This document shows positions 49,000-62,280 of a DNA stretch of 64,000 nucleotides, one piece after another. The stretch is from the NCBI GenBank assembly GCA_001414345.1, contig LLCB01000111.1, forward strand, positions 103,501-167,500, read 5' to 3'. Numbering within the stretch: position 1 is the stretch's first letter; every line of letters starts with the position of its first letter. This stretch comes from Hymenoscyphus infarciens (Eukaryota; Ascomycota; Leotiomycetes; Helotiales; Helotiaceae). The translations under genes and the position numbers were made by a program. Below the pieces are notes generated by a model. It saw only the letters and a list, made by a program, of their open reading frames with translations. It was not told where the DNA came from and did not search any database.

Positions 49000-51900
49000 G
49001 CTAGCCAGATAGGGGAAGGCTTCCTTTTTCGGGCCGTCCTTTTTCCGGACATTGCCGGGCTCCTACGCCAACGTCGACACAACACCATTTCTTTTCATCA
49101 TCACTTCTATTAAATTTGTACGAGTTGCTTGTCACACCACGACTAACACAATGTATTTATGTTTTACTCCTCATTCATGTTATGGTCAGATACCCGTACT
49201 TCCTCCCTCTAGCCTGCCAAAAATGAACCTGCCTCCTACGCCTGTCAAACCGTTATTTCAATCCACACATCTATTGACTGCACAAAATGGACAAGCCATG
49301 AATATCAGGATAACTAACCACTGCAGGCATAAACAAGATCAAATTCCCGCCCAGTAACAAAACCCTCTGCCCCTTTCCCCCATCCCTAACCACGCCGCCA
49401 GCTTCCCTTCAATGCTCGTCACTTTTCCCGAACCGAAATGCACAGATTGACGGACCACGACGAGAAAGCTTTCGGCCCTGGAGGATCCCTCCTCTCTCAG
49501 ACCTGGCACAACTCTCATGTCAGGTGTTAGTTATCCTTGGTGGGGGCTGGCCAAATACACCCGAAGCACAAGATGCCTAATCCTTCGTACCCATATTGGT
49601 ATAACAACCCATACATTCCAACTCCTTCTTGCCAGACACCACCTATCCAGAAGTTGGTATCCCCGTTTCATTTGAATAGTTCTGTCGTTCCCCTTTCCTG
49701 TCTTCGTGTTTGATTGGAAGGAAAGGATGTGGATCTTGTACTTACAATTTGCCAACACGTCCTTCCTCAGCTGAATGCAGAAGAGACGGACTTTCCTCCG
49801 GGTATGCCTGATTTTGTGAATATTGTACGAAACTACTTAGGAGAATCAGGAACTCAACTTCTTAATTCTTCTAAATGTTCTCGCACAATTTCTGACTCGG
49901 AAATTGTGGTGTACGCAGTGGAAGGTTCGGAAATCCTCTTTTCCAGATCTATAACCCTTGATTCAAGAATTTGTCTACTAGCAGGCAGTAGCAATACAGA
50001 TCTTTTCAATTTATGGATTTGGCAAAATACATAAATTGAAACAGCTCTATTTCTACTTGCTACTTAGCAAAATTACAGAAGGGCACTGCAACAGCCGACC
50101 CCTAAAGAACAATGTTATGTATCAACGTGCCTAATTCATTGAAAACGCACATTACGCTTGAAATTCAGAACTTGTGTTCACGTGTTCAACTCATCTAAGC
50201 ATCAGGCTCAGTAAGTCTGCTCAATTCTTTGCCTGATTGATATCATTTAATAGGGTGTTTCAACCTCGATTGTCACCTCCTCACTTTATCCTAATAGTTC
50301 ATTTTCAAAGCTCATTTGCTCGCAAACAGCAGTCAATTGTAGATACAACAGCTTCACTATCCAGTTATCAGTTCAAGTGCCCCTCAGTAAGCTTATACGC
50401 CGTTGCTAGCCCGAACCACTTGGATATCTTCTATGACACAGCCACATCGCTCGACGAGAGGCAATTGTATCAGAGGCGAGTTTCTGATTGCCAATTCCTT
50501 GATAATTACTAATAGAATATAGTGAATCAATAGATCTTCATCCCTTCTCTTGAAACTGTTTGCTGCTTAACAAAAGTACTCCCAGCGATGAAGTCATCAC
50601 ATCGACAATGAAGGATCATCAACCTTCTCCACCACCATCAAAGTTTCTGAGATCCAGGCCACTTTGAGCATTCGTAAATAATGGTTAGTCTTCCAATGAA
50701 AAGTCTTTTTGAGGAACGTGCTCTAACATGCTCACGTTTGGATCAAAGATATAGCTGAGGTCTGCTCTTCAAACTTTCGAGGCAAGACGTGAAAGCGAAC
50801 TCGAACTTCTATCTTTCTCATAAACCACTTTGGAACTTTCCCGCTTTTACGCTTTGGGCAGAATATCATGCCCCTTGAACTTTGGATTCTGCTCCCTGCA
50901 TTCGAAGTTGAACAACAACAGCAACACAAGCCCGGACCGCTGGCGGTACCCTTTGCTATTGACGAAGATATCAAGTTAATATATCCCACTTGGGAAAATT
51001 GGGAACTCTGCTATCTCTGCTTTTTCGGCAGTATGTCAACCATTAAAGCTCAATATTGAGTGGCGAATCACTTTCCTGATTTGAGCTCTTCTAACCTCGA
51101 GTTTCTAGGGCCTCGCTCCAAGATGATTCAACCACTACCAAAAACGAGTCATAAGTTATTCAATTCCAAACTCGATAAAATGTTGTCTTGACTTCCAACG
51201 AAAAACCTCAACTTTTGAAATTCCACAGAACGAAGTAGAAGCTCGAGTCAACGAGTTTTCCAAATCACTTTCACCAACTACTCTGTCATCGCTTGACAAC
51301 TTTTGAGATGGTGGCATCCGTGGGAAATCCCACACGATATTCTCAATCCGAATTCCTTCTCGGATCCCACTCGAATACCACCGTTTCCCGAAGGTAGCTT
51401 TAATTACTTGGCAACTGCATGAGTACCTTGCCACCTTTTGGGAACGAAACGGGAATAAGAATTATCTTCAGAATGAAATCGGCAATCGAAACAAAACAAT
51501 ACGTTGGAGAACAAGCCAAAAGCTTCATTCAGTACTCAAGAAGAAACCCCTCAAACACGCTGATTGCCAAAAGAAGGACTCCCACCAGAAATACCATACC
51601 CTCATGACATTTGTCGCTACCACATTGGGTTCTTGGGAAGTGAAGAGCTTCGTGATTGCATACAAATGTAAGTAAAGCATGAGAAAACTGTTTAGAATAG
51701 TGAGGACTAACTTCTCTCCATGGTAGCACTCGACTTCGAGGGCTACAGGATTAGCGACCTGATACTCAAAAGCGTTCCTCCTCAAACCAAGAAGCAAATG
51801 CTGTGGACCTCGAGTCGCGACGAATTACCAGTCTCTCACTTGAGAAGAATTGCAAACTTGAAGCTCAACACTAATGGCCGTAAATTGGCTACGAATTAAG

Positions 51901-52729
51901 AGCCTCCTTACACCACAAAACATCACGACATGACTGGTTCTGAGTAAAAGTTTTGGCATCTTTGGCTTCCAGTTGCAGTACGCATTATTCTCATTCAACT
52001 TGGCTTTCCCGTAATCCAAAGTATGTTGAGAACAAGACAAGTCACGGCAAGATCAATGCAAAGTGGCCATGGGCCCTATTTCAATAAATTATCCATTGAT
52101 GTGCTCCTCTATGGTACATTTTGGCCATGGCGATCCATCTTTTAGGAATAGAAGCACCCACCGCATGTCCGGAAATGCAGGATTGCGCATAACAAACAAC
52201 GAAAGATCCCAACGAACGTCCAGACCACAGCCCGATCTATACGAACGATATTATCAATGAATAATCCTATGGTTTACCCCATATCGGATCAAACACCTAG
52301 GCATCGGAAACATTTGAAGATGCTACACCACAACCTCCCCAATGCGTACGCAAGTAACGAGCCGAGTACAACAGATTTGTGTTCCCATACGAACACTATT
52401 AATAGCTCTGAATCTTCCTCTGTTGGTCATGATACTGCCAATCGATCGAAAACAAATAACGCCGTTTTGTAGTCTTCCGCCACCGGACGATCCAGACTCC
52501 GAAATGTCAGGAGTATCGAAAAAGTCGACATCCAAACTCGAGAGCAATTGGCAAGCCGAGGTAGAGGACATTGGCTCGCCGGCCAAGTTGATAAATAACG
52601 CAATGTATGATGGAAAAGAGAAGTCCTACAAGGATCCGTGGAAATAAATCGCCAGACCAAATGAAGAGAGAACGATTTTGATAAAGCAGATTCGTAACTG
52701 CTGGTTCCCAAAGACGCATTCCGGCTCAT
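49000..52729. other. Long intergenic region, no supported gene
   Basis: 3.7 kb between the HSP60 promoter and gene T. Frames of up to ~106 codons (for example plus 49714-50034) have no recognisable motifs or splice structure. No transposon ends or clear repeats were found by eye. Confidence 0.4.
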
Positions 52730-55339
52730 TCATTCTTCCGTGAACATATCGAGATTGAATTTGTCGATGTCAGGATTTGGGGTCATGAGGTAGGGGTCAT
52801 AAACACCATCGCCAAAACCTCGGCTTTCGGGAGTGACAGTTTGAGGGACCTGACTTGAATGTTCGGTGAGTTGGCTTCCCATGTACCCCATTTGTTGTTG
52901 GGCCAAAGGAGTGGCTTCTTCGCCGAAAAAATGACTTGCATCCTCGAAAAGATTGAAACCTGCTGCCGGTGGGATGGTGCCCATGAAGCTGTACCCCAAC
53001 AGTGGAGATTGAGGCACTGGTAGCAAGAAGCTCATTGGATGTGGATCTGGCACAGTGTATTGGGTGACGACTCTTGCAGCAGCTGGTTTATCATCACTAG
53101 AACTGCCATCGGCGAAGATATCATGTTCGGATGAAGTTTCTCGGGCAAGTGGATCGGTGGTCTTGAAGTCAGAATGTTCTGCTAGAGCTTCACTTGATGG
53201 AGCAACAAACTGGTTGATCTTGTCGGCCTTGTCTTCGCTGGTTTGTTTGTTTCCATCGATAACGAGCTGGCTGTGGGTCTCCTCGTCTCCGAGGGCCACA
53301 GCGACACCATCATCCTCAACGGCACTTGAAATCAACTTTGCGAGACCATTATCCGAACCAGAGCTAGCCTCAACGTGTGTAGCAACCGCTGATTTTGCCG
53401 GAACAATGGTTGATTTCTTTGAACTCGCAACCTTGTTGATCTTGCCTGCGGTTCTTGGAACAGTAGTTGGTTTCTTGGAAGTTGCCACATTTGGCTTCAC
53501 TGGAGTCTCTGGGACAGCAGTTGGTTTCTTGGAAGTTGCCATCTTTGGCTTCACTGGAGTCTCTGGGGCAGCAGTTGGTTTCTTGGAAGTTGCCACATTT
53601 GGCTTCACTGGAGTCTCTGGGACAGCAGTTGGTTTCTTGGAAGTTGCCATCTTTGGCTTCACTGGAGTCTCTGGGACAGCAGTTGGTTTCTTAGCGACAG
53701 AGGCCATGGCAGGCTTTGCTGGAGTAGCTGCGACGACCGTGGCTGGAGATTTCTCCTCTTCGAATAATTCCGGCTGGGTAGAGGTGTCTGCCTTGACAGC
53801 CTTGGAGTTTCTTGTCGATTTTCGTACCGCCGAAGTTCTGGGACGCTTGGCGACCGTTGGGCTGTAGTCGGCGTCAGAGTCCAATTCAACCTCAGAAGCA
53901 ACTTCATCCGGCTCGCTCATGCCTCTGGTACGAGCGTGCTTCTTTGGAGTAGAGACGATTGGATTTGGCTCAACCCTGGTGTCTTTCTCTTGAGGGCTGG
54001 AAAGAGACTTGACGGTCTGGGCCTTGTTGCGGCGAGCCTGGTTGCCGTCGCGTTTGCGGAGTGGGGTGTGCTTGTACTCGACAAGTTCTTTGAGCTTTTG
54101 CACCTTTCTTTCATCGCCACCTTCCTCGATAAGCTTCTCCAGGTCGATTTTAGCTTGGCGTCGAATTTCGACCTCCACTTTGCGATATTGGCCGGAACCA
54201 CGAACGGCGCCGTCGAGCAAGCTTTCCTTGCGATCCACGATCTTATCATCCCAAAATATGGTTCTGACTGGGCCTCCTGGGGTGTCGCGCATCTTTCCGC
54301 GAATGTCGGGATCTTGTTTGGTCCCCAGCTTTCCAATAAGCGGTGGGACCAAATGGCCTTCACGGATCAGCTGTTTTCTAACCTTCGCGAGATGCTGGCA
54401 AGCAGCAGTTCCACTCGACCCTGGCATCAATCTGTGTACCGTCTTCTCCCATGGGAGAGAGATGTTGGCACGTTGGCACTCGTACTGCAGATGTAGAAAC
54501 AATTTCTCTATCATCCGTGGTCCTGTAAAGAGAAAAAGTTAGCATTAGGAAGCGCTCTCGGAATGCAATTCAAAACTTACGGTGCCACAGGACCAGCTGG
54601 CGCCCGCTATAACGACCGTTCTTGTCTGGTTCCTTGTGTTGCTTCCATTTGCAACGCTTTGGCTTTGGGATGGACAAGGGATTTTGATACTCTACGCCAT
54701 CGCGCTCTTCCAAATTCTCCTCGTCAACATTCTCCTCGTCAACATCCTCCTCGTCAACATCCTCCTCGTCAACATCCTCCTCGTCAACATCCTCCTCATC
54801 AAAATTATCCTCATCAGACTCATCGTCATCAAACTCATCCTCGTCATCACTGTTCTCGGACTCATTGGCGGCGGCAGAGTTGGGAGTTCCTCCGTATACA
54901 GTGAGATCATCACCGAATATGGCGTTGCCATCAGGCTTCGTCTCGTCAGGCTTAACATCGGACTTGGGGTCTTCAACAAAGTCACCTGTGCGGTTGGAAA
55001 CGGCGGACTTAGTCTTTGCAGTGATCTTTTTGAAAGCGGGCTCAATGCTGCCGGATTTCTTTGAGACTAGGTGGATGTCAGCGTCTGTTTGCTTGCAGGG
55101 TTTCACTTGAAGGCTCGGTTAAGTCGCTTACTGGTCTTGGCTATCTTGGCAGCCTTGGCGTTCTTGGGCTTCTTCGAAACTCGATCAGAAGATACCTTCG
55201 CGCTATTGTTTGCCATAGCACTACCGGCTGGAGCTTTGCGAGCAGATTTTGTTTTTTCGGTGGGGTTTACCCAGGTTTTCGCACTAGGTTGAGCCAACGG
55301 ACGATTCATGTCGCCGGCGGCTTTCTTTTCTTTGGCCAT
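52730..55339 (-). CDS. Uncharacterised, probably nuclear protein T with internal repeats, 3 exons, 834 aa
   Basis: Function unknown. The model is join(55339..55132, 55084..54581, 54522..52730), closing to 834 aa. Residues 1-70 are Lys/Ala-rich. Residues ~140-185 are very acidic, with five DEE[DN]V-type units. A conserved-looking globular segment spans the second intron (about 225-310: QLVLWHRPRMIEKLFLHLQY, LPWEKTVHRLMPGSSGTAACQHLAKVRKQLIREGHLVPPL). It resembles a helical DNA- or chromatin-binding module seen in other filamentous-fungus proteins (from memory, not verified). Basic linkers follow, then four perfect-register 18-residue repeats (KKPTAVPETPVKPKMATS type) and a Ser/acidic C-terminus. 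Composition suggests nuclear location (inference). Confidence 0.8.
53467..53694 (-). repeat. 54-bp coding minisatellite, 4 copies plus 12 bp
   Basis: Four contiguous 54-bp units at 53467, 53521, 53575 and 53629, then a 12-bp partial. Each encodes 18 residues, KKPTA(V/A)PETPVKP(K/N)(M/V)ATS. The units alternate K-M and N-V versions, so a two-unit block was probably duplicated. Confidence 0.92.
54716..54800 (-). repeat. 15-bp coding repeat, Asp-Glu-Glu-Asp-Val units
   Basis: Tandem 15-bp units (plus-strand TCCTCGTCAACATCC type) encode DEEDV/DEENV at least five times in the acidic tract of gene T. Confidence 0.88.
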
Positions 55340-55900
55340 CTCGCCTGTTTTGACTTTATCTCCAGAGCAGTGGCGATGTGTGGGGGTGTGAGGTTTGAAA
55401 TCTGTGCCGATGATATGTTAGTACTTTTTAAAAGTGGGTTATGGTGGTATGAGGTTCTGGTGACTGAAGGAAAGACTGGGCAAATGAAGAAGATGTTTCG
55501 GTGAAATGGGAGTGTGGGAAAATGGAAAAGTACATTGGGATTTCCTTTCGCTAAGGATGAAAAATGCTCAATTGGACCCACTCGCTCCGGCGATGATGGG
55601 AACCCGTTCAGAGGTATGGGGGCTGGGGGAATTGCGTCGTCGCAAGCGACAGTTTTGGTACGATACCGGACTGTAGGCTTGTTGGAGGTCGAGGACAGCG
55701 ACACCGTTGTGGAAAGACGGTCGTGGGAGAGGGGGATGCAACACGATTCCTCGAGTCGTGGCGGGTTTCGTACAGCAACGCTTGGTATCTTTGTAACTCA
55801 AGGTTGTTGTAGAGAGGCCTCGATGTTATTCCATCCTCGGCGGCGCACTCACGCTGTGCCTTGAGGAAGGGAAGGAAACCCCACGCTGGGTGTTCTCGGG

Positions 55901-55928
55901 GTCGAGGTCGAGGTCGAGGTCGAGGTCG
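55901..55928 (+). repeat. GTCGAG hexanucleotide repeat
   Basis: More than four tandem GTCGAG units. Confidence 0.85.
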
Positions 55929-56280
55929 TCTCGTCGCGACCACGGGTCGCGAGGATCTCGACAAAGCCACTGGCGACGAGGGACGAGGCTCTCAATGCGA
56001 GAGGAAGCTCGGAGGAGGGGATTGATGGGATGAGGGATGAGGGATGGGGTAAAGGAGTGATTGTGCCTCGAAGTCCCGCGGCGAGGTCGAGCTCGCCGCG
56101 AGTCTTCGAGTCGAGGAAGATTCGCAATTGCGGCGGCGCGCCGTGGTGTTTTGAAGAGAAGGGAAAGCGGAAGAACGTACCTTGAAATGCGAAGCAGTGA
56201 TAGAGGGACTCTATGTGCTCTAGCGATGTGGAATGAACGGTGGAATGGTTGAAAGGTGGAGGATCCAAAGTCTTGCTCTA

Positions 56281-56306
56281 GATGGAGATGGAGATGGAGA
56301 TGGAGA
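56281..56306 (+). repeat. GATGGA hexanucleotide repeat
   Basis: About four tandem GATGGA units, ending in GAAGG. Confidence 0.85.
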
Positions 56307-57728
56307 AGGATCGATCTTGGAGACGGCGGAGAGAGGAAAGGGAAGCGTCGCCGGGGCAATAAGGCATTCAATGCCGCAATTTGTCGTCAACAACCTGTCC
56401 CGTGCGCCTACTATCGGCTTCAAAGTCGGCTCGGGATATCACTAGCGTTGCCGATAAAAGTGCCCACTTAGCTCCTGTTTGTTCCGATAACGATAGGGAT
56501 TGATAGCGTCCCGTCGTTGAATGGATAGCGAGAAAAAAAAAATAGCGAGAGGCAGGGATGATGGAAGCTTCCAATGGGTTCTGATTCACAACAACTCAAA
56601 GAAGGAAGAGTCTTGCGATATTGATGGCAGACTCCTTTAGCCAAACTGGGACTTGCAGGTTGAAGGTTGATCTTGTTGAAATCTGAAATGATTTTGGTTA
56701 AGATGATGGATAGAAATGTAAAAGAAGAAAGAGGTCTATGGGGGCCAGCTTGGAAACAGGTTGTGTACGCCTTGTCTTGCTGGGTGGTTTGGAGAAAGGA
56801 ATAAGTTGATATTAAGAGGAGAGGAAGAGGTTGTAGAAGAAAGGAAGCATAAGAGGGAAAAGTCTTGCTTTTACCCCTCCTTGACCAGCCACCTCAACGT
56901 CAACCTTTTCTTGGTGTTGAGTGAATATTCTCTCTTGAGCTTTTCTTCAACTTCAGCTGGCTTTAAATCCCAACCTCCCCACCTGGAACGGCAGTTCTTG
57001 CCAATTGAATTTGCAGAAAACTCTCCCAGGTCTACAAGGGTGGCTGGGCAAGGTCTATACAATTGGGGTGAATCTGGAAAGCTTTTTTGCATTATTTCTG
57101 CTTGGAGAAAAAGGAAAGAACTTCATCAAGCACGGGAAACTGCATTGTAGCCATTGAGTCTGCTCCTTCCTTCATCTGGAGGTAGCAAACTCGTCACAAC
57201 TCAGCAGAAGATGGATGGGGATCCATCCCTTAGAAGAACTATTTTTCATTGAGCTCAACAAGCTGTCTACAGCGACAAACAAGACCAGCATGAATAAAAA
57301 GACGTCCTTCAGGATAGTATCGAGCTCTGTTTTGAGCCACCCGACAGCCTTTGATCAACCACAAGGAGCATCCTTCCATACCAGTGTTTGTCCATTATGT
57401 GTGTACCCTGCCAACTCCAATTCAACAAAGCGACGATGTGGCCTCCCATATACTCAAACAAGCCTTCAATTTGTGTGCCCTCCGCAGATACCATTCTACA
57501 ATTGTCTCGTTTATTCGCATTGTATCGTTGGGATTCAAAGCAATCGTATGCGAGTATATTTCAAATGGTGGAAAGGAAATGAAGGGAGCAAGAAATTCGT
57601 GAACTTCGTGGTTGTTTTAGTAAAGAAAAACCCAATGGCTATAGATCTGCAAGCTTCGTTAGCAAGATTTGCATAGAGGGGTTAGAGCAGCTTGCTTACC
57701 TTTTTGGCCAAAGCCTTATCAATAGCCA

Positions 57729-59793
57729 TCACTTACTAGCCTCGGCTGTGGTGCCATTGGCCTCGTCGTCTTCCGGCAGATGGTCAAAGACGCCAACCTT
57801 CTCTTGGTCAAAGCCACTATCAATGTATCCCGATCTGGTGAAATCCTTCTCATATTCGCTTGCAACCTCCTTGATCCGATCTATACCCCAGCCTGTTGGG
57901 AATCTGTCAGAGACAGCAGATGCGTCAAAACCACCATCAATCCAAAGGTGTCTGTCTACCGTGATTTCAGGGAAAGCAGTTCCGTCATCTTTGCAGATAT
58001 GGACATATGGTTCTAGGGGAATGCGCTTCTTGGTCTTTTTTGCGAATTTGACGCGTGTTCTTCGGATGGGGCACAGGATTCGCTTCTTCTTGGGGTGGAC
58101 ACTCTTCATGGAAGTAGATTTTGTCATCTTGCTCTTGCCTTTGGATTTTTGTTGCTCTGGTTTTGATTTTTGTTTGCGTCGTCTGGCTTTCAATTTTGTT
58201 CGCAAGAATCCTTTGAAGACAGAAGGGATTGAAGTAATTGCTCGCTTGATACTGAAGAAAAATCCTAGCTTGAGATCCTCTTGTTTGGCTTGGTACTCGA
58301 TATACTCCTTGATCGTAATTGGCTCTGCTTTCTTTACGGGAGGAGGCTTCGGCCCCTTGTTCTTAAATTCTTGGCTGTCGAGATACTCATTGAGAGTCAG
58401 GAGATCAGTCTTGGTGTACCGAGAATATTTTGACTTCGTCACTGCACCGAGGCTTCGTTTGGGGCACTTGGAGGTCGGCTTGCTCGCGATTCTTGGGTCT
58501 CGAGGCTCTCGTCGCTGGACTATGCTTCGTTGAGTAGGGGCTAGGTCGATGAGCCTGACGTTGACTCTTTCGTATGGCAACGCTGATGCGGTATAGAGCG
58601 AGGCAACACTGCTTTGTGAAGTGGGATATGAATGTCTCTCCGGAGCATTCTCGAATTCTTCCTCGGATTCGTCCTCGACTTCTTCCTCGACCGTTGGCTG
58701 GTGTGCGGCGACCCATTCTCTGTATTCGAAGCTAGAAGAAGTACCCGCGATTGAGCTTCTGTCGACATCCTCGGCACCTTTTGCATCATTATCGTGCCCT
58801 GCTTCGTTTGATCCGAGCCATTTTTGGTATTCGTAGAGTGATGAAGCACTCGCAATGGAATTTCTGCTAGCATCCTCGGCGCTTGTGGAGTTGTTGTCGT
58901 TTGCTGCTTCGTTCTCCTCGAGCCATTTTCCGTAGTCGGAAAGAGAAGACGAGCTTGCAGTTCTCTTCTGTTTTCTGGTTGACCGGAAACCCCTCGCCTT
59001 GCGTTCACGTCGCCATGCTTCGAGATCGAATCTTTCGGAAGGAGTGAGGGAGATAATCGACCCAGCTTCAACTCTAGAATTAAGTCGCTCCAGGCTCTGG
59101 TGTCGGGCGGTCCTCTTTGCTACCCACCATTGCTCTCCGGATAGATCTTCTTCGTCTCGACCGTTATGGAGGAAGGAATTATTTTCCTGTGATCTTGATT
59201 AGCTTTGTGAAGGGGTTTGACTTTCTCCGCATCTTTGAGAGGGTGCCCCAGGAGGTCTCAGAGTTCATATCGGACAGACAAGTTGCATCCGTAAATGGCA
59301 CCCCGTACGAACTAAGATGAGAGACTTGGGAATCTGGTATCTCCGTTCTCCCAAACTTGTTCGTAAAATGGTAGATTCGTCAAATGGTATCTTGAGCTGA
59401 ACCTCACGAACAGAAATGGGCTCCGACACCACTTAGTAGAGCATCGTGAAGAGCTGGCGACTTACGAATTGTGATGGTGTAACCGGAACGCCATATCTAG
59501 TCTTCCCCAATATCGTCTCTCCTTCAATATACTCTGGATGCGGAGGCTTGTGCGCCTTGGGTTCGAATGGTTCTCTAACAAAAACATGTGGTCTGGTACC
59601 GTCAGTCGAGGAGTCATTTCGAGATCGAAGATGAATAGCCGACTTACGCAGTACCAGTACCCTCCAAGGGACGTCTATCAACTTCGAGCTCCTCCCGACG
59701 TTCGTATGGTCTCTCCGCTTGAAGCCATTGCAACAGAGCTGGAAAGGAAGTTTGAGCCTCTATAGCTAGCCTACCTAGCCCTGACCCCTCCAT
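57729..59793 (-). CDS. Uncharacterised protein U with YxxW-L repeats and basic region, 3 exons, 576 aa
   Basis: Function unknown. The model is join(59793..59648, 59592..59466, 59186..57729), closing to 576 aa. The third exon has no ATG until far inside, so the upstream exons are required; they start MEGSGLGRLAIEAQTSF. Residues ~170-300 contain three related units: SSLSDYGKWLEEN, SSLYEYQKWLGSN and SSFEYREWVAAH, each ~45 residues apart with acidic linkers. Residues ~390-490 are strongly basic (FLRTKLKARRRKQKSK, HPKKKRILCPIRRTRVKFAKKTKKR), good nuclear-localisation candidates. The C-terminus is acidic. Intron 2 is long (279 nt, against 55 nt for intron 1) and contains a repeat also found at 62.3 kb. 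Confidence 0.78.
59303..59372. repeat. Short dispersed repeat, copy 1 (inside intron 2 of gene U)
   Basis: About 70 bp similar to 62281-62350. The shared core is GGGAATCTGGT..CTCC..TTCTCCCAAA.TTGTTCGTA, and GTACGAA-type ends occur in inverted orientation. It looks like a miniature inverted-repeat element, but only two copies are visible. Confidence 0.5.
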
Positions 59794-62280
59794 CTTGGTC
59801 TGCGAAAGAAGTTCCAGCCTGTTTAAAGTCCTTTGATGGGTGGCGCCCTATCAATGGTGCGTTTAGTCTTGACAGGAGATGATGTCCTTTGCGGTGAATG
59901 CGCAAGATTGCTCAGCAAAGAATCGATAATCAGTGAATGGGATGTCTCTCAATAACTGAGATCTGGGGTGGCCAATGGATCTGCAAAAAAAAAAGAATAG
60001 GGAGATGCAGGATGGCAGGTTGACCCGTGAAGGGGTCAACCTTAATTTTCTCTGGGTGTTGTGTGTGGTGCCGAGCCGCTAGCTTCTTTTGGACCAGGCT
60101 ATGGTTGGCTGGTGTCTGAATGTGCAAAACTCTTTTGAATTGGAAAGGACAATGGTATTTTGGAATCGTGATTCAAACGTCTGCGTTGGGTTGTGAATTT
60201 GTTGTCTTGTTGAAGCACTTAATTAACCGAAGGGGTTGGAAATTAGACCAAATTCCGAAGCGAGACTACTGTCTTTTCTGCAGCTAGATAAGAAAGACTT
60301 TGTGGGCTGGCATCTCCAGGTTGTTAAACAAAGGGATGTTTGAGGAAGAACGTGGTCTATCAAGGGCGCAATTTTGCAGTTTGGTACTCGTGGGTTACCC
60401 GGAGTCATAGATTCGGAATTGAGGGCCTTGATTGGAAGTAGCTTTACCCTCCCTGAAGAACCGGCCAAGAGAACCTCAGCTTCTTGTAACTACTCCGGAA
60501 GCGAACGCCAAAGATCATGAAATGAAGAAGAGAGGTTTTCTACCAGCTGCCGGTATCTGGAGTTTCGTGCTCGGCTCAGCAATGGCCTGCGTTGCCATGA
60601 GGCGGCTTGAGCACCTTTTCTCGTGTCGCTGAGATGCTCTAGTGGGTAAAAAACATTGACAGCCGCAATCTTAGATCTAGTCTTTTATTTGCGGAAATTT
60701 ACTGCGGTGCTTTGTGAGGTCGGGTTGAAAATGACCTGACTTCTCAAGACCTTCAATCCGCCTTCAGCCAGAAGACGCTCTTGCGTCCTCGTCATCGTAT
60801 TTTGGAGTCATTATTTCGCCATTCTGCGGTGGCATTGCCTCACAACGACCGATGCCCTCTTCGGTATTGCTGTATTTGTCTTGTTGACTCAAGACTTGCT
60901 TGCTTTATCTTGAGTGTAAACAATTTATATCCACCCCTTGGACCTTTTTGTGAAAGAAGGCCTTTTTTGCGGCTCGGGAAATGGGCAGCTCGAACTCCTA
61001 TCTCCTGTTTGGAATCTCTCCAGGAGCTAGTGGGAGAATCTACTCAACAAAGCTCATGGAAGAAACATATATAAAAGTGGAACAGGGTAAAACGCAAAAG
61101 CCACCATACCAACCTTGCGGATGTCTTCTGGGAACCAGTGCTCCATATTGAGAACGAGCTGGACGGAAACTTTGGGGGAATGAGAGTATGAGAATAGATG
61201 GGAATGATGGGCTCAATATCCATCCAAGAAAGAATTGGCAATATGCTGTCATAATTCGCGATTCATGAGTAAATCATGGCGGAGATATGAGCTTTCGATG
61301 ATTGCTTTCTATTGTGGCTTACATTTGGCTACTCTGATCTAGCAATATCCTCCCTGTTTTCCAACGGAATCTTTTTTTCCTTACTGGGCTGGCATCCGTC
61401 ATTTTGGTCTTCAAGCGGCCAAATGCCTTAGAGTCATCCTGTTTGGCAAGTGTAACTGGGAAACGATTTCCGTCGATATTTCTGTGCTAAAAAGCAATCG
61501 TTACTCGGTGCTGAGAAACCTCCCTTGAGAAGGAAACCTGTTTTATTCCCTGGATTTCGGATTTCGTGGGGATTCAACACCACTGGACTGACCATTCATA
61601 CTTTTGGTATAGGCTCAGAATCTCCAAGCCTTTGGTGTGGCTTCTCCGTGCGCTGAGGAATAATACCTGTCGCCCGGGACCGGGTGGGATTGTTCCAGCT
61701 TATAAACAATCATAGCTCTTAACGACGAGATGTGAATCATACGAGTGGTTTTTCGCTTGCGAATCTCGGATTTCACCATCACCAATAAATTGAGCAGTCA
61801 AGGTTTGAAGAAGAGTGCACTTTTTTCTTCAACTTAGCGTGGAAATCCTGGGACTGGAATAGATCCTTCCAGCTTTGGATTTAGACAAGTGTGGAACTGT
61901 GGTCTCTCGAGACCGACCCGGCATATAGTGAAATGCGGAGAATATGCAAGAAATCATTGGCAATACATGGTTGCAATGCAACGCAAACCTCTTACACAAA
62001 AATCGACTGCTTTTGCTCACGACGTCTTGTTTATGAGTGGGGAAAACATGCGAGCTATCAAGGCCTTATTTTACCGTCTTGCGTAATAGCGATCCTCGTT
62101 ATACTCCTCGGTGGCCCCTTTGCCAATAGCCAGCTATAGGCTTGTTCAGATAACTCACTTCGAACTTTGGAGATATGGAAAACCCCCCACCTAAAGCCAG
62201 TACCAGTTCTCGGATCCCTCCACCAGGATCCAGGGGTGCCGGAATTCATGGCGGATACCAAAGCTAAATTACGGCTCCCG

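Larger units (their letters stand above)
55400..57728. other. Intergenic between T and U
   Basis: The 5' flank of T and the 3' flank of U. It has GC-rich, purine-rich stretches and two short minisatellites (GTCGAG at 55901-55928 and GGAGAT-type at 56281-56306). Open frames on both strands here follow these repeats and are not annotated. A long 5' leader of T is possible. Confidence 0.45.

Noticed and set aside
53055..53867. 270-codon plus-strand frame with hydrophobic repeats
   Set aside because: Antisense of the 54-bp repeats and Ser/Pro-rich part of gene T, which has a complete spliced model on minus.
54582..55064. Plus-strand frame with repeated LLVNI units
   Set aside because: Antisense of the acidic 15-bp repeat in gene T.
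57748..58533. 261-codon plus-strand frame
   Set aside because: Antisense to exon 3 of gene U, whose three exons close in frame.
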